From Vibrio sp. VB16 (lineage in GTDB: Bacteria; Pseudomonadota; Gammaproteobacteria; Enterobacterales; Vibrionaceae): DNA of 64,000 bases. Each line of letters opens with the position of its first letter. Position 1 is the stretch's first letter. A model generated the notes under the pieces. That model was not told where the DNA came from. It was given only the letters and a program-made list of their open reading frames with translations, and did not search any database. Positions 30,249-40,272 of this stretch are shown here, piece after piece. A program made the position numbers and the translations under genes. The DNA is taken from contig NZ_CP087590.1 in the NCBI RefSeq assembly GCF_015594925.2, positions 3,572,986 to 3,636,985 of the forward strand. The letters run 5' to 3'.

Positions 30249-31265
30249 ATGACTATCGATTCTAACAATACAGACATTTCAAAAAACACTGCATTCAATT
30301 TTGATGCTCTAACACCAGATTTTATGTGGTACGCAATAGAAAGCATTGGAATAAGAGCTGAATCAGGTTTGCTTGCACTAAATAGTTATGAAAACCGTGT
30401 ATATCAATTCATGGACGAAGAAAAACAGCGTTATGTCGTTAAATTTTATCGCCCACAAAGATGGACGACAGATCAGATTCAAGAAGAACACGACTTTACA
30501 TTAGAACTACTTGAACAAGAACTCCCTGTCGCGCCTCCTTGCATTATTAATGGACGTACACTTCATAAATACAAAGGCTATCATTTCACCTTATTTGTCA
30601 GTGTAGGGGGGCGACAGTTTGAAGTTGATAATGCGAATCACCTTGAATGGGTTGGACGCTTTATGGGTAGGATTCACAATATCGGTAAGAAACAAACTTT
30701 TATTCATAGACCAAGTCTCGGCTTAGACGAATACCTGTACCAACCGCGTAAGCTTTTGCAACAATCTACTTTTATACCGCCTCATTTAGAAAATAGTTTT
30801 TTTAGCGACCTCGATTTATTAATCGCGCGAATTGAAGACAATTGGAGTGACAATTTCACCTCAATTCGCTTACATGGCGACTGCCATCCCGGTAATATTT
30901 TATGGCGGGACGGACCAATGTTTGTCGATTTAGACGATGCCCGCAATGGTCCTGCAGTGCAAGATTTATGGATGCTTCTAAACGGTGATAGACATGACAG
31001 GCTTGCTCAATTAGATATATTACTTGAAGGCTATGAGGAATTTTGCGATTTTAATCCGTCAGAGCTGAAACTTATTGAGCCATTACGTGGATTGCGAATG
31101 GTACACTATATGGCTTGGCTCGCAAAAAGGTGGCAAGATCCAGCATTTCCGCTCGCTTTTCCTTGGTTTGGCGACCCAAAATATTGGGAAAACCAAGTGC
31201 TTGGATTTAAGGAACAGATATCGGTTTTACAAGAGCCCCCACTTGCATTAATGCCTCAATGGTAA
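30249..31265 (+). CDS. srkA: Stress response kinase SrkA (YihE/RdoA)
   Basis: 338 residues, slightly longer than E. coli YihE because of a 10-residue N-terminal tail. Aminoglycoside-phosphotransferase-like Ser/Thr kinase fold: ATP-site lysine in RYVVKFYRPQRW (about 64-75), catalytic loop HGDCHPGNILW (about 211-221) and metal site FVDLDDARNGP (about 225-235). It counteracts envelope and oxidative stress death in E. coli. It is followed after 43 bases by dsbA, the same pair as in E. coli where dsbA is partly transcribed from here. Confidence 0.94.
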   Translation: MTIDSNNTDISKNTAFNFDALTPDFMWYAIESIGIRAESGLLALNSYENRVYQFMDEEKQRYVVKFYRPQRWTTDQIQEEHDFTLELLEQELPVAPPCIINGRTLHKYKGYHFTLFVSVGGRQFEVDNANHLEWVGRFMGRIHNIGKKQTFIHRPSLGLDEYLYQPRKLLQQSTFIPPHLENSFFSDLDLLIARIEDNWSDNFTSIRLHGDCHPGNILWRDGPMFVDLDDARNGPAVQDLWMLLNGDRHDRLAQLDILLEGYEEFCDFNPSELKLIEPLRGLRMVHYMAWLAKRWQDPAFPLAFPWFGDPKYWENQVLGFKEQISVLQEPPLALMPQW

Positions 31266-31308
31266 TATAAAAATTAAAAAAATAACGACAGATGGAGTCA
31301 ATGATCAA

Positions 31309-31908
31309 ATGAAAAAAATATTTATGTTACTCGCTACCCTGATGTTAAGCACATCAGTACAAGCCGCTCAATTTAATGAGGGAACGCACTATGAAGTATT
31401 AGACTTGGAAAAGACTTCTACTCCAACAGTTACCGAGTACTTCTCTTTCTTTTGCGGCCATTGTAATAATTTTGAACCCGTTATTCAGCAACTTAAAACA
31501 AAAATACCCAAGAACGCTAAATTTCAAAAAGTACATGTTTCCTTTATGGGTGGCAACATGGGTATTCCAATGGCTAAAGCTTATGCAAGCATGATTGTAT
31601 TAAAAGTTGAAGATAAAATGGTTCCTTACATGTTCAACCAAATACACACGCTTCGTACCCCACCCAAGACAGAAAAAGAATTACGTCAAATGTTTATCGA
31701 CAATGGTGTAGACGCAAAGAAATTTGATTCTGCATACAAGGGATTTGCCATTGATTCAATGCAGAAACGTTTTGATAAACAATTTAAAGCCGTTAAGTTA
31801 AGCGGAGTTCCAGGGGTCGTTGTCAACAATCGTTATGTTGTTAAAACCGATGGGATTAAAAACTACGACGAGTATTTTGACTTGGTTAATTATCTACTTG
31901 CGCTATAG
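31309..31908 (+). CDS. dsbA: Thiol:disulfide oxidoreductase DsbA
   Basis: 199 residues with a signal peptide (MKKIFMLLATLMLSTSVQA, cut near A19-A20). Thioredoxin fold with helical insert, active-site CGHC in FFCGHCNNF near residues 48-56 and the cis-proline loop SGVPGVVVNNRYV near 165-177. It introduces disulfides into periplasmic proteins; in vibrios it is also needed for toxin and pilus folding. CGHC rather than CPHC is the version here (E. coli has CPHC); that may shift its redox potential. Confidence 0.95.
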   Translation: MKKIFMLLATLMLSTSVQAAQFNEGTHYEVLDLEKTSTPTVTEYFSFFCGHCNNFEPVIQQLKTKIPKNAKFQKVHVSFMGGNMGIPMAKAYASMIVLKVEDKMVPYMFNQIHTLRTPPKTEKELRQMFIDNGVDAKKFDSAYKGFAIDSMQKRFDKQFKAVKLSGVPGVVVNNRYVVKTDGIKNYDEYFDLVNYLLAL

Positions 31909-31920
31909 GCATCAAATTAG

Positions 31921-31944
31921 AAACGGAGCTTAAATGCTCCGTTT
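31921..31944 (+). terminator. Terminator after dsbA
   Basis: AAACGGAGC, loop TTAAAT, GCTCCGTTT. Perfect 9-pair stem 12 bases after the stop, between convergent dsbA and comM; no long U-run. Confidence 0.82.
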
Positions 31945-31986
31945 ACACCCCATATTCGTAAACGTAATAGCCATTCTGACCTTATC

Positions 31987-33510
31987 CTAGATCACCTGAG
32001 CGTTTAATAATTTCAATAACCTATCCATAGAACGGTACCCCAACGCTTCAGCTAAATGTGCTCGGCTAATTCGTTCATTAGATTCCAAATCAGCGATAGT
32101 ACGAGCAACCTTTATTATTCGATGATATGCACGTATTGATAACCCTAACCTATGTAGTGCATCTTCTAAAAACTCGGCGTCTTTTTTCTCCAAAATACAA
32201 AATTTTTCTATTTCTCGGCTTGTTAGAAGTGCATTTATTTTTCCTGATCTTTTTAACATGTACGCTCGTGCTTCTTCTACTCTACTCTTTATAACATGCG
32301 TAGTTTCTCCTCTATCTCCACCTTCCGCTAACATTCCTTTCGGCAATAAGGGGATCTCTAATGACATATCAAACCTATCCAATAGAGGCCCCGATAACCG
32401 ACTCAGATAACGAAGTACTACCTGAGGGTTTATCCGAGACTTGTCGCCATCATAATAACCTGTGGGACTTGGGTTCAGTGCTCCAACGAGCTGGAATCGG
32501 GCGGGAAAGCGGGTCTTTCCCGCCGCTCTAGAAATAACAATCTCTCCAGACTCTAATGGTTCCCTCATTGAGTCCAACACCTTTCTTTCAAATTCAGGCA
32601 TTTCGTCAAGAAACAACAATCCATTATGTGCTAGGGAAATCTCACCCGGACGAGGAATAGAACCACCACCGACTAAGGCCGCCATAGAAGATGAATGATG
32701 AGGAGAACGAAAAGGCCTTTTCTTCCAATTAAACTTATTTATATCCTGCTCCGTTAAAGAAGCCACAGAGGCCGTTTCAAGCGCTTCGTCATCACTCATT
32801 TCAGGCAATAAATCACAAAGTCGAGAAGCTAGCATGGTTTTTCCTGTACCTGGCGGACCGAGAAAAAGAAGATTATGTCCACCTGCCGCAGCTATCTCCA
32901 ATGCTCTCTTTCCCTGTTGCTGACCTATGACATCTTGTAAATCTCGGCTACGCACCCATTTATCTTCAGACCTTTCTACCTGAAATAGAGACAAGTTGTC
33001 TTGCCCGCATAACGCCGAACACACCTCCAAAAGACTTGCAGCGGATTTATGCCTCTCTTTGCCAACCAATGCCGCTTGATCTCCATTTTCTTCAGGTACA
33101 ACTAAGCATCGTTGAATTTTATTGGCCGCCAACGCCGCAGGTAATACACCTTTAACCGGGCGTAACGCCCCAGAAAGCGCTAACTCACCAATAAACTCAT
33201 ATTCGCCAAGTTTATCAACGGCTATCTGTTCAGCCGCCGCGAGGATCCCTAACGCAATAGGTAAATCAAATCGTCCTCCCTCTTTAGGTAAATCAGCAGG
33301 GGCAAGGTTTACTGTGATCTTTTTGCTCGGATACTCAAAATTTGAGTTAATTATCGCGCTTCTAACTCGATCCCTAGACTCTTTTACAGTGGTTTCAGGC
33401 AAACCAACAAGTGTAAAACCTGGCATACCATTGCTTATATGCACCTCAACAGTGACAGGAGGAGCGTCCACCCCAACACTTGCTCGGCTGTGAATAACCG
33501 CCAGTACCAT
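31987..33510 (-). CDS. comM: ComM / YifB Mg-chelatase-type AAA+ ATPase
   Basis: 507 residues: N-terminal Lon-protease-like domain (residues 1-170), AAA+ core with Walker A GPPGTGKTMLAS near 218-229 and Walker B LLFLDEMPEF near 298-307, and a C-terminal Mg-chelatase lid ending in a helical bundle. ComM is a hexameric helicase that drives branch migration in natural transformation of Vibrio. E. coli yifB lies next to the ilv operon in the opposite direction, as here. Confidence 0.94.
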   Translation of the reverse strand: MVLAVIHSRASVGVDAPPVTVEVHISNGMPGFTLVGLPETTVKESRDRVRSAIINSNFEYPSKKITVNLAPADLPKEGGRFDLPIALGILAAAEQIAVDKLGEYEFIGELALSGALRPVKGVLPAALAANKIQRCLVVPEENGDQAALVGKERHKSAASLLEVCSALCGQDNLSLFQVERSEDKWVRSRDLQDVIGQQQGKRALEIAAAGGHNLLFLGPPGTGKTMLASRLCDLLPEMSDDEALETASVASLTEQDINKFNWKKRPFRSPHHSSSMAALVGGGSIPRPGEISLAHNGLLFLDEMPEFERKVLDSMREPLESGEIVISRAAGKTRFPARFQLVGALNPSPTGYYDGDKSRINPQVVLRYLSRLSGPLLDRFDMSLEIPLLPKGMLAEGGDRGETTHVIKSRVEEARAYMLKRSGKINALLTSREIEKFCILEKKDAEFLEDALHRLGLSIRAYHRIIKVARTIADLESNERISRAHLAEALGYRSMDRLLKLLNAQVI

Positions 33511-33680
33511 ATCTATCCTTTTAATTATTTAAAATCAAAAAATTACTTATAGCTCACACTATATAGCGTGTATTTGGGCTAAATAAATATGGAAAAAGAC
33601 TGAATTTTTCCTTGTCAGCTAACAACAAATTATGTTACCACTAGAGATGCAAACACATTCGCTAGAAAAATAGACAACTA

Positions 33681-33773
33681 ATGAAATTATCCGCTCACAT
33701 AAATGTGCTCATTATCCTGATTATCGTGGTCATTATTGACACCGCGCGGGGGCGTATAAGCGGAACAAAATAA
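33681..33773 (+). CDS. ilvL: ilv operon leader peptide
   Basis: A 30-codon frame, MKLSAHINVLIILIIVVIID then TARGRISGTK. Fourteen of the first 26 residues are Ile, Val or Leu, including the runs LIILIIVVII, so ribosome stalling would sense the charge of those tRNAs. It ends 16 bases before the attenuator stem. Too short for standard gene finders; the position and composition leave little doubt. Confidence 0.93.
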   Translation: MKLSAHINVLIILIIVVIIDTARGRISGTK

Positions 33774-33788
33774 CAAGAGTTAAAAAAA

Positions 33789-33819
33789 ACCCCCGCACTG
33801 AAAAGTTCGGGGGTTTTTT
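33789..33819 (+). terminator. ilvGMEDA attenuator
   Basis: CCCCCG (33790-33795) with CGGGGG (33808-33813), extended inside by C-A-C-T / A-G-T, then TTTTTT. An upstream CGGGGG within the leader-peptide gene (about 33757-33762) can pair with the CCCCCG arm as the antiterminator. Confidence 0.92.
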
Positions 33820-33933
33820 ACTATTCAATACAATAAACTTTGGCTTACATTTAGCAGAACAGGAAGTATAGGAGCACTGTATGTGCAGAATTAAATTAGC
33901 GTTGAGAACAACGCAAACAAGCTGGAGGCATTA

Positions 33934-35580
33934 ATGAACGGATCCGACTTGGTAGTAGCGGCCCTTAAACAGCAGGGTATAACCACAGTATTTGGATACC
34001 CAGGTGGCGCCATCATGCCAATTTATGATGCCCTTTACGATGGTGGCGTTGAGCATGTACTTTGCAGACATGAACAAGGTGCTGCAATGGCGGCCATTGG
34101 TATGGCACGAGCAACTCAAGATGTTGCTGTCTGCCTAGCCACATCTGGCCCCGGCGCGACAAACCTCGTGACAGGCTTAGCGGATGCACTTTTAGATTCT
34201 GTGCCACTCGTTGCCATTACTGGTCAAGTTGCTAGCCCACTCATTGGTACAGATGCATTCCAAGAAATAGATGTTATTGGTATATCTCTAGCTTGCTCCA
34301 AACACAGTTACTTAGTTACCGACATAGATGACTTAGCGCCAACGTTAGCTGAGGCCTTTGAGGTAGCAAAATCAGGTAGACCTGGGCCGGTTGTGGTCGA
34401 CATTGCTAAAGATGTCCAGTTAGCTGAAGCTCCGACTCATCTTCTTCCATTTATCGAACCACCCGCAATTCCAGTAGCCGATCCCAAAGCATTAGAAAAA
34501 GCCCAAAGCCTACTCAATAAAGCAGATAAACCGGTTCTTTACATCGGTGGGGGCGTTCAAATAGCTAAAGCAACAGATACGGTGCGACAATTTCTTATTA
34601 ACAATCCAATCCCTACCGTGAGTACCTTAAAAGGCTTGGGTAGCGTAGAACGTCATGATCCTAATTACCTAGGAATGGTTGGAATGCACGGAACGAAAGC
34701 AGCCAATCTAATCGTTCAAGAGTCCGATCTATTAATTGTGGTTGGTGCCCGTTTCGACGATAGAGTGACGGGCCGATTAGATTCGTTTGCCCCAGATGCG
34801 AGAGTCATCCATATCGATATTGATGCAGCAGAGTTTAATAAGCTGCGCCGTTCAAATGCATCTTTGCAGGGTGATATCAACATAATTCTTCCACAACTCA
34901 CACTTGAACAAGATATTTCTCCATGGCTTGAACAGACATCTAGTCTGAGAAAAGAATTCAAATGGCGCTACGATCATCCCGGAGAGCTTATCTATGCGCC
35001 TTTACTATTAAAGCAACTTTCAGACTCAATGCCTGACAGCTCTATCGTGTCTACGGATGTTGGCCAACATCAGATGTGGGCGGCGCAACATATACAACCA
35101 CGTAAACCAGAAAACTATATAACCTCTGCTGGTCTTGGCACTATGGGCTTTGGCCTTCCGGCTGCCATTGGAGCAAAGATTGCTCGACCTGATGATCAAT
35201 CTATATTGATCACTGGTGATGGCTCTTTTATGATGAATATTCAAGAGTTAGGCACGATAAAAAGAAAGCAAGTAGCCGTCAAAATGGTTTTACTTAACAA
35301 CCATCGTTTGGGTATGGTTCGTCAATGGCAATCACTCTTTTTTGATGGTCGCCACAGTGAAACCATTCTGGATGATAACCCAGATTTTCAAGCACTCGCG
35401 GCTGCATTTGGTATCCCAGGTAAAACCATTACAACGAAAGCAGAAGTAGAGCCGGCCCTAAAAGAAATGCTAGCAAGTGAAACCGCTTATCTACTTCATG
35501 TTCTTATCGATGAAGATGAAAACGTATGGCCGCTCGTTCCACCGGGCGCAGCAAATCAAGATATGTTGGAGAATACCTAA
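33934..35580 (+). CDS. ilvG: Acetolactate synthase II large subunit
   Basis: 548 residues, intact. A TPP-dependent enzyme that condenses pyruvate with pyruvate or 2-oxobutyrate, the first common step of valine, leucine and isoleucine synthesis. N-terminal PYR domain with YPGGAIMPIYDAL and the catalytic Glu in CRHEQGAAMAA (about 47-57); TPP/Mg motif GDGSFMMNIQELGT with NN at about 426-453. AGCTGGAGG precedes the ATG by 6 bases. First structural gene after the attenuator; it overlaps ilvM as TAATG. Unlike E. coli K-12, there is no frameshift. Confidence 0.97.
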   Translation: MNGSDLVVAALKQQGITTVFGYPGGAIMPIYDALYDGGVEHVLCRHEQGAAMAAIGMARATQDVAVCLATSGPGATNLVTGLADALLDSVPLVAITGQVASPLIGTDAFQEIDVIGISLACSKHSYLVTDIDDLAPTLAEAFEVAKSGRPGPVVVDIAKDVQLAEAPTHLLPFIEPPAIPVADPKALEKAQSLLNKADKPVLYIGGGVQIAKATDTVRQFLINNPIPTVSTLKGLGSVERHDPNYLGMVGMHGTKAANLIVQESDLLIVVGARFDDRVTGRLDSFAPDARVIHIDIDAAEFNKLRRSNASLQGDINIILPQLTLEQDISPWLEQTSSLRKEFKWRYDHPGELIYAPLLLKQLSDSMPDSSIVSTDVGQHQMWAAQHIQPRKPENYITSAGLGTMGFGLPAAIGAKIARPDDQSILITGDGSFMMNIQELGTIKRKQVAVKMVLLNNHRLGMVRQWQSLFFDGRHSETILDDNPDFQALAAAFGIPGKTITTKAEVEPALKEMLASETAYLLHVLIDEDENVWPLVPPGAANQDMLENT

Positions 35581-35849
35581 TGGATAGATACCTATTAAAA
35601 ATAGAAGCCAACGATAAGCCTGTTTTGGTTGAACGTATACTTAGAGTGGTAAGACACCGAGGTTTTACCATCAAGCAAATACTTGCGACACAAAATCATG
35701 AGAGTAAAGTTGCTCAAATAGAACTTGTCGTTGACAGTGATCGTCCTATTACCTTGATTACAAATCAAGTCGAGAAACTATGGGATGTCACTAATGTACA
35801 TACCTCTAGACTGAAAAAAGACGAAATGCTCAGTGCTTATAAAATTTAA
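35580..35849 (+). CDS. ilvM: Acetolactate synthase II small subunit
   Basis: 89 residues starting MDRYLLKIEANDKPVLVERI, a single ACT domain with the pattern expected of IlvM. It activates and stabilises IlvG. The ATG overlaps the ilvG stop (TAATG), with GGAGAA 8 bases upstream; a longer frame starting inside ilvG is discarded. Confidence 0.95.
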   Translation: MDRYLLKIEANDKPVLVERILRVVRHRGFTIKQILATQNHESKVAQIELVVDSDRPITLITNQVEKLWDVTNVHTSRLKKDEMLSAYKI

Positions 35850-35863
35850 GGAAGGATTCTAAG

Positions 35864-36817
35864 ATGGCAACAAACACTGCTGATTATATTTGGTTTAATG
35901 GTGAAATGGTTCCTTGGGGCGAAGCTAAAGTCCATGTTCTTACGCATGCTATGCACTATGGCACCTCAGTATTTGAAGGTATTCGTTGTTACAACACACC
36001 TGAAGGGCCGATTGTTTTTCGCCACAAAGAGCACATGCAACGCCTAAAAGATTCTGCAAAAATATATCGGTTTCCTATTAAATACTCTGTTGATGAGTTG
36101 ATGGAAGCATGCCGTGAAACCTTAAGAGACAACAAGCTAGACTCCGCTTACATTCGTCCGCTAGGTTTTATTGGCAACGTTGGCTTAGGTGTTTGTCCAC
36201 CAACTGACACGGAAATGGATCTTATTATTGCCGCCTTCCCATGGGGTTCCTATTTGGGGGAAGAAGCATTGGCTAACGGTGTCGACGCAATGATTTCAAG
36301 TTGGAATCGTGCGGCACCCAATACTATTCCAACGGCAGCTAAAGCTGGCGGTAACTACCTTTCGTCTTTACTTGTTGGGGGAGAAGCTCGCCGTCATGGT
36401 TATGCTGAAGGTATCGCCTTAAGCGTTGATGGATACCTTTCTGAAGGTGCAGGAGAAAACATCTTCATTATTAAAAATGGTGTTTTACATACTCCTCCTG
36501 CCACTAGCGCTATCCTGCCAGGAATTACTCGCGACTCAATCATGATATTAGCCAAAGAACTTGGTTATGAAGTCAGAGAAGAAAATATTGCTCGCGAAGC
36601 GTTATACCTTGCAGACGAAATATTTATGACCGGTACCGCCGCTGAGATAGTACCAGTAAGAAGCGTTGACCAGATTACCGTCGGTGAAGGCAAACGCGGC
36701 CCTATTACAGAAAAAATTCAATCCACATTCTTTGGATTATTCAACGGTACAACAGAAGACAAATGGGGTTGGTTAGATTTTGTCTATCCCGAAAACTCTG
36801 TTCGTTCAGACAAGTAA
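35864..36817 (+). CDS. ilvE: Branched-chain amino acid aminotransferase
   Basis: 317 residues, class IV PLP aminotransferase, the last step for Ile, Val and Leu. The PLP lysine is in AAKAGGNYLSSL near residue 161; MHYGTSVFEGIRCY is at 33-46, and EGAGENIFIIKNG and EIFMTGTAAEIVPV form the cofactor cradle. AAGGA is 10 bases upstream of the ATG, 14 bases after ilvM. The protein runs about 8 residues longer than E. coli IlvE. Confidence 0.97.
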   Translation: MATNTADYIWFNGEMVPWGEAKVHVLTHAMHYGTSVFEGIRCYNTPEGPIVFRHKEHMQRLKDSAKIYRFPIKYSVDELMEACRETLRDNKLDSAYIRPLGFIGNVGLGVCPPTDTEMDLIIAAFPWGSYLGEEALANGVDAMISSWNRAAPNTIPTAAKAGGNYLSSLLVGGEARRHGYAEGIALSVDGYLSEGAGENIFIIKNGVLHTPPATSAILPGITRDSIMILAKELGYEVREENIAREALYLADEIFMTGTAAEIVPVRSVDQITVGEGKRGPITEKIQSTFFGLFNGTTEDKWGWLDFVYPENSVRSDK

Positions 36818-36836
36818 AAGAAGGAATTTAAGTAAA

Positions 36837-38687
36837 ATGTCTACTCCTAATAAATATCGCAGCGCCACGACAACACATGGACGCAACATGGCTGGCGCTC
36901 GCGCTTTATGGCGTGCTACAGGCGTTAAAGAAGAGGATTTCGGTAAGCCAATTATCGCGGTCGTAAACTCATTCACACAATTTGTACCGGGTCATGTTCA
37001 CTTAAAGGACATGGGGCAACTTGTCGCAAGAGAAATCGAATCGGCGGGTGGCATTGCAAAAGAATTCAATACCATTGCCGTTGATGATGGTATTGCCATG
37101 GGTCACGGCGGAATGCTTTACTCTCTGCCTTCACGCGAGCTTATTGCAGATTCAGTTGAATATATGGTAAATGCTCACTGTGCCGATGCGATGGTTTGTA
37201 TTTCTAACTGTGACAAAATTACTCCAGGAATGATGATGGCGGCATTGCGCCTAAACATCCCTGTTATTTTTGTATCAGGCGGTCCAATGGAAGCAGGAAA
37301 AACCAAGCTTTCTGATCAAATAATCAAACTCGATCTTGTTGATGCCATGATTCAAGGTGCGGATCCATCCGTATCCGATGAACAAAGTGAGCAAATTGAG
37401 CGCAGCGCCTGCCCGACTTGTGGTTCATGTTCTGGTATGTTCACAGCAAATTCCATGAACTGTTTAACTGAAGCTCTTGGCTTAAGTCAACCAGGCAATG
37501 GCTCTTTACTCGCGACTCATGCTGATCGTAAAGAGTTATTCCTAAGCGCAGGACGCCGAGTAGTCGAACTGACTAAGCGCTACTATGAGCAAGGTGATGA
37601 CTCTGCATTGCCTCGTAATATAGCCAGCAAAGAAGCATTTGAAAATGCGATGGCGCTTGATATCGCGATGGGTGGTTCAACAAACACGGTTCTACACTTA
37701 CTAGCCTCTGCGCAAGAAGGTGAAATAGCCTTTGATATGGATGACATTGATCGCATGTCACTCCGAGTTCCACATATTTGTAAGGTTGCGCCTTCTACTC
37801 CAAAGTATCATATGGAGGATGTGCACCGCGCAGGTGGTGTTATGGCCATACTTGGTGAGCTTGATCGTGCAGGGCTAATCAACAATCAGACCAATACTGT
37901 TCTTGGCCTGACAATGAAAGAACAATTAGCGCAGTACGACATCATGCAAACCGAATCAGAAGAGGTGAAAGAATTCTTCCGTGCTGGTCCAGCTGGTATT
38001 CGTACAACCGAGGCATTTTCACAAAATTGTCGTTGGGACACACTAGACAACGACCGTGAAGACGGCTGTATCCGTACGAAAGAAAACGCCTTTAGCCAGG
38101 AAGGGGGTTTGGCTGTACTTAGAGGCAATATCGCTATCGATGGCTGTATCGTCAAAACGGCTGGCGTCGATGAAGAAAATCACAAATTCCAAGGTCCAGC
38201 GGTAGTATTTGAAAGCCAAGAAGATGCCGTAGAGGGCATCCTTGGTGGAAAAGTGAAAGCGGGTGATGTGGTTGTCATTCGTTACGAAGGTCCTAAAGGT
38301 GGTCCGGGTATGCAAGAGATGCTTTATCCAACGACTTACCTAAAATCAATGGGCTTAGGCAAAGAGTGTGCCCTTCTCACTGACGGTCGCTTCTCTGGTG
38401 GTACATCTGGGCTATCTATTGGCCACGCTTCTCCAGAAGCCGCTCAGGGCGGAATTATCGGTCTTGTTAATCAAGGCGATACCATCACAATAGATATACC
38501 CGCTCGTTCGATCACCTTAGACGTAACTGAAGATGAACTTGTCAGTCGTAGAGCAGAGCAAGAAAAATCAGGTTGGAAACCTGCAAATCGCCAACGTAAA
38601 GTTTCTTTGGCACTCAAAGCCTATGCCATGCTAGCGACCAGCGCGGATAAAGGTGCTGTGCGCGATAAATCCATGTTGGAAGGTTAA
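36837..38687 (+). CDS. ilvD: Dihydroxy-acid dehydratase
   Basis: 616 residues, exactly the usual size, with the start MSTPNKYRSATTTHGRNMAG; a longer frame from 36780 overlaps ilvE and is discarded. An iron-sulfur enzyme that dehydrates dihydroxy acids to 2-keto acids. Cluster and Mg ligands: ISNCDKITPGMM (about 121-132) and CPTCGSCSGMFTANSMNCL (about 194-212). GRFSGGTSGLSIGHASPEAA near 480-500 is the C-terminal active-site segment. It is 19 bases after ilvE and 5 before ilvA. Confidence 0.97.
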   Translation: MSTPNKYRSATTTHGRNMAGARALWRATGVKEEDFGKPIIAVVNSFTQFVPGHVHLKDMGQLVAREIESAGGIAKEFNTIAVDDGIAMGHGGMLYSLPSRELIADSVEYMVNAHCADAMVCISNCDKITPGMMMAALRLNIPVIFVSGGPMEAGKTKLSDQIIKLDLVDAMIQGADPSVSDEQSEQIERSACPTCGSCSGMFTANSMNCLTEALGLSQPGNGSLLATHADRKELFLSAGRRVVELTKRYYEQGDDSALPRNIASKEAFENAMALDIAMGGSTNTVLHLLASAQEGEIAFDMDDIDRMSLRVPHICKVAPSTPKYHMEDVHRAGGVMAILGELDRAGLINNQTNTVLGLTMKEQLAQYDIMQTESEEVKEFFRAGPAGIRTTEAFSQNCRWDTLDNDREDGCIRTKENAFSQEGGLAVLRGNIAIDGCIVKTAGVDEENHKFQGPAVVFESQEDAVEGILGGKVKAGDVVVIRYEGPKGGPGMQEMLYPTTYLKSMGLGKECALLTDGRFSGGTSGLSIGHASPEAAQGGIIGLVNQGDTITIDIPARSITLDVTEDELVSRRAEQEKSGWKPANRQRKVSLALKAYAMLATSADKGAVRDKSMLEG

Positions 38688-38692
38688 ATTTA

Positions 38693-40237
38693 ATGGCAGA
38701 AAATCCGTTAGGAACACTGCCTAAGAGTGGTGCAGAATATCTGCGCCACATCCTTAGAGCCCCAGTTTATGACGTAGCAACCGTCACTCTATTGCAAGAC
38801 ATGCCTAGAATCTCTGAGCGTATTGGAAACCAGGTGCAAATAAAACGAGAAGATAGGCAACCCGTACACTCGTTTAAATTACGCGGTGCGTACAATATGG
38901 TTTCAAGCCTATCGGATGCTCAGAAACAAGCAGGTGTCATTGCTGCCTCGGCAGGTAATCACGCTCAAGGCATTGCACTCTCTGGCAAAAAACTAGACGT
39001 TAAAGCCATCATTGTAATGCCGATAACAACCCCAGATATCAAGGTTGAAGCCGTTAAAAGCTTTGGTGGTGACGTTGTGCTTCATGGCAGTAATTTTGAT
39101 GAAGCAAAAGCAGAAGCCGAAAGATTGGCAGAGCTAAATAACTATACTTTTGTTCCTCCTTTTGATCATCCATTGGTGATTGCAGGCCAAGGAACCATCG
39201 GTATGGAAATACTACAACAAAATGGTCATTTGGATTATATATTTGTTCCTGTTGGTGGTGGCGGTCTCGCAGCCGGTGTCGCCGTACTCGTTAAACAGCT
39301 AATGCCAGAAATTAAGGTTATTGCCGTTGAGCCAGAAGAGTCATCTTGCCTAAAAGCAGCATTAGATGCTGGTGAACCAGTTGTTCTCGACCAAATAAAT
39401 ATGTTTGCCGATGGTGTTGCCGTTAAGCGTATTGGTGATGAAACATTTAGGCTCTGTAACAAGTATCTTGATGGGCATATTGCGGTATCTAGCGATGAAA
39501 TATGTGCTGCTGTAAAAGATATCTTTGAAGATACTCGTGCGATTGCTGAACCTTCAGGTGCTCTTGCTTTGGCCGGATTGAAGAAATTTGTAGAACAACA
39601 GAGCCTCAAAGATAAAAAACTGGCGACGGTTCTATCTGGAGCAAATACCAACTTTCACGGTTTACGCTATGTATCAGAAAGATGCGAGCTTGGTGAAAAA
39701 CGTGAAGGTCTATTAGCCGTGACAATTCCAGAAGTACCAGGAGCATTCTTTAAGTTCTGTCAGATTATTGGTGGTAGAGCTGTCACCGAATTTAACTATC
39801 GGTACAACGATGCCAGTTTAGCCAATATATTCGTAGGTGTACGCCTGCAAAATGGTCAGGAAGAGCTAGAGAGTATTGTTCATGATCTAAAAGAAGGTGG
39901 GTATCCTGTTATCGACCTCTCTGATAACGAAATGGCGAAGCTACATATTCGATATATGATTGGTGGTAAACCGTCAAAGGCACTTACAGAGAAATTGTTC
40001 AGCTTTGAGTTTCCTGAATACCCAGGCGCCTTATTGAAGTTCTTGAGTACGCTTGGTACTCATTGGAACATCAGTATGTTCAACTACCGAAATCAAGGCG
40101 CTGATTATGGTCGTGTGCTCTGCGGGTTCGAGCTAGAAGAATCAGACTTGCCACGTTTTGCCGCACATCTTCATGAACTGGATTATCCCTACAAGGATGA
40201 ATCAGATAATGCGGCGTATAAGTTCTTTTTATCTTAG
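38693..40237 (+). CDS. ilvA: Biosynthetic threonine deaminase
   Basis: 514 residues: a PLP catalytic domain and two C-terminal ACT-like regulatory domains. The PLP lysine is in PVHSFKLRGAYNM (about residue 62), with SAGNHAQG at 84-91, the phosphate loop GGGGLAAG at about 188-195 and GANTNF near 320. It makes 2-oxobutyrate from threonine, committed to isoleucine and inhibited by it through the C-terminal domains (PGAFFKFCQII, PGALLKFLSTLG). Last gene of the ilv operon. Confidence 0.97.
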   Translation: MAENPLGTLPKSGAEYLRHILRAPVYDVATVTLLQDMPRISERIGNQVQIKREDRQPVHSFKLRGAYNMVSSLSDAQKQAGVIAASAGNHAQGIALSGKKLDVKAIIVMPITTPDIKVEAVKSFGGDVVLHGSNFDEAKAEAERLAELNNYTFVPPFDHPLVIAGQGTIGMEILQQNGHLDYIFVPVGGGGLAAGVAVLVKQLMPEIKVIAVEPEESSCLKAALDAGEPVVLDQINMFADGVAVKRIGDETFRLCNKYLDGHIAVSSDEICAAVKDIFEDTRAIAEPSGALALAGLKKFVEQQSLKDKKLATVLSGANTNFHGLRYVSERCELGEKREGLLAVTIPEVPGAFFKFCQIIGGRAVTEFNYRYNDASLANIFVGVRLQNGQEELESIVHDLKEGGYPVIDLSDNEMAKLHIRYMIGGKPSKALTEKLFSFEFPEYPGALLKFLSTLGTHWNISMFNYRNQGADYGRVLCGFELEESDLPRFAAHLHELDYPYKDESDNAAYKFFLS

Positions 40238-40272
40238 GAGTAGACTATTAAAATAGTGTGCTAGAAATTAAA

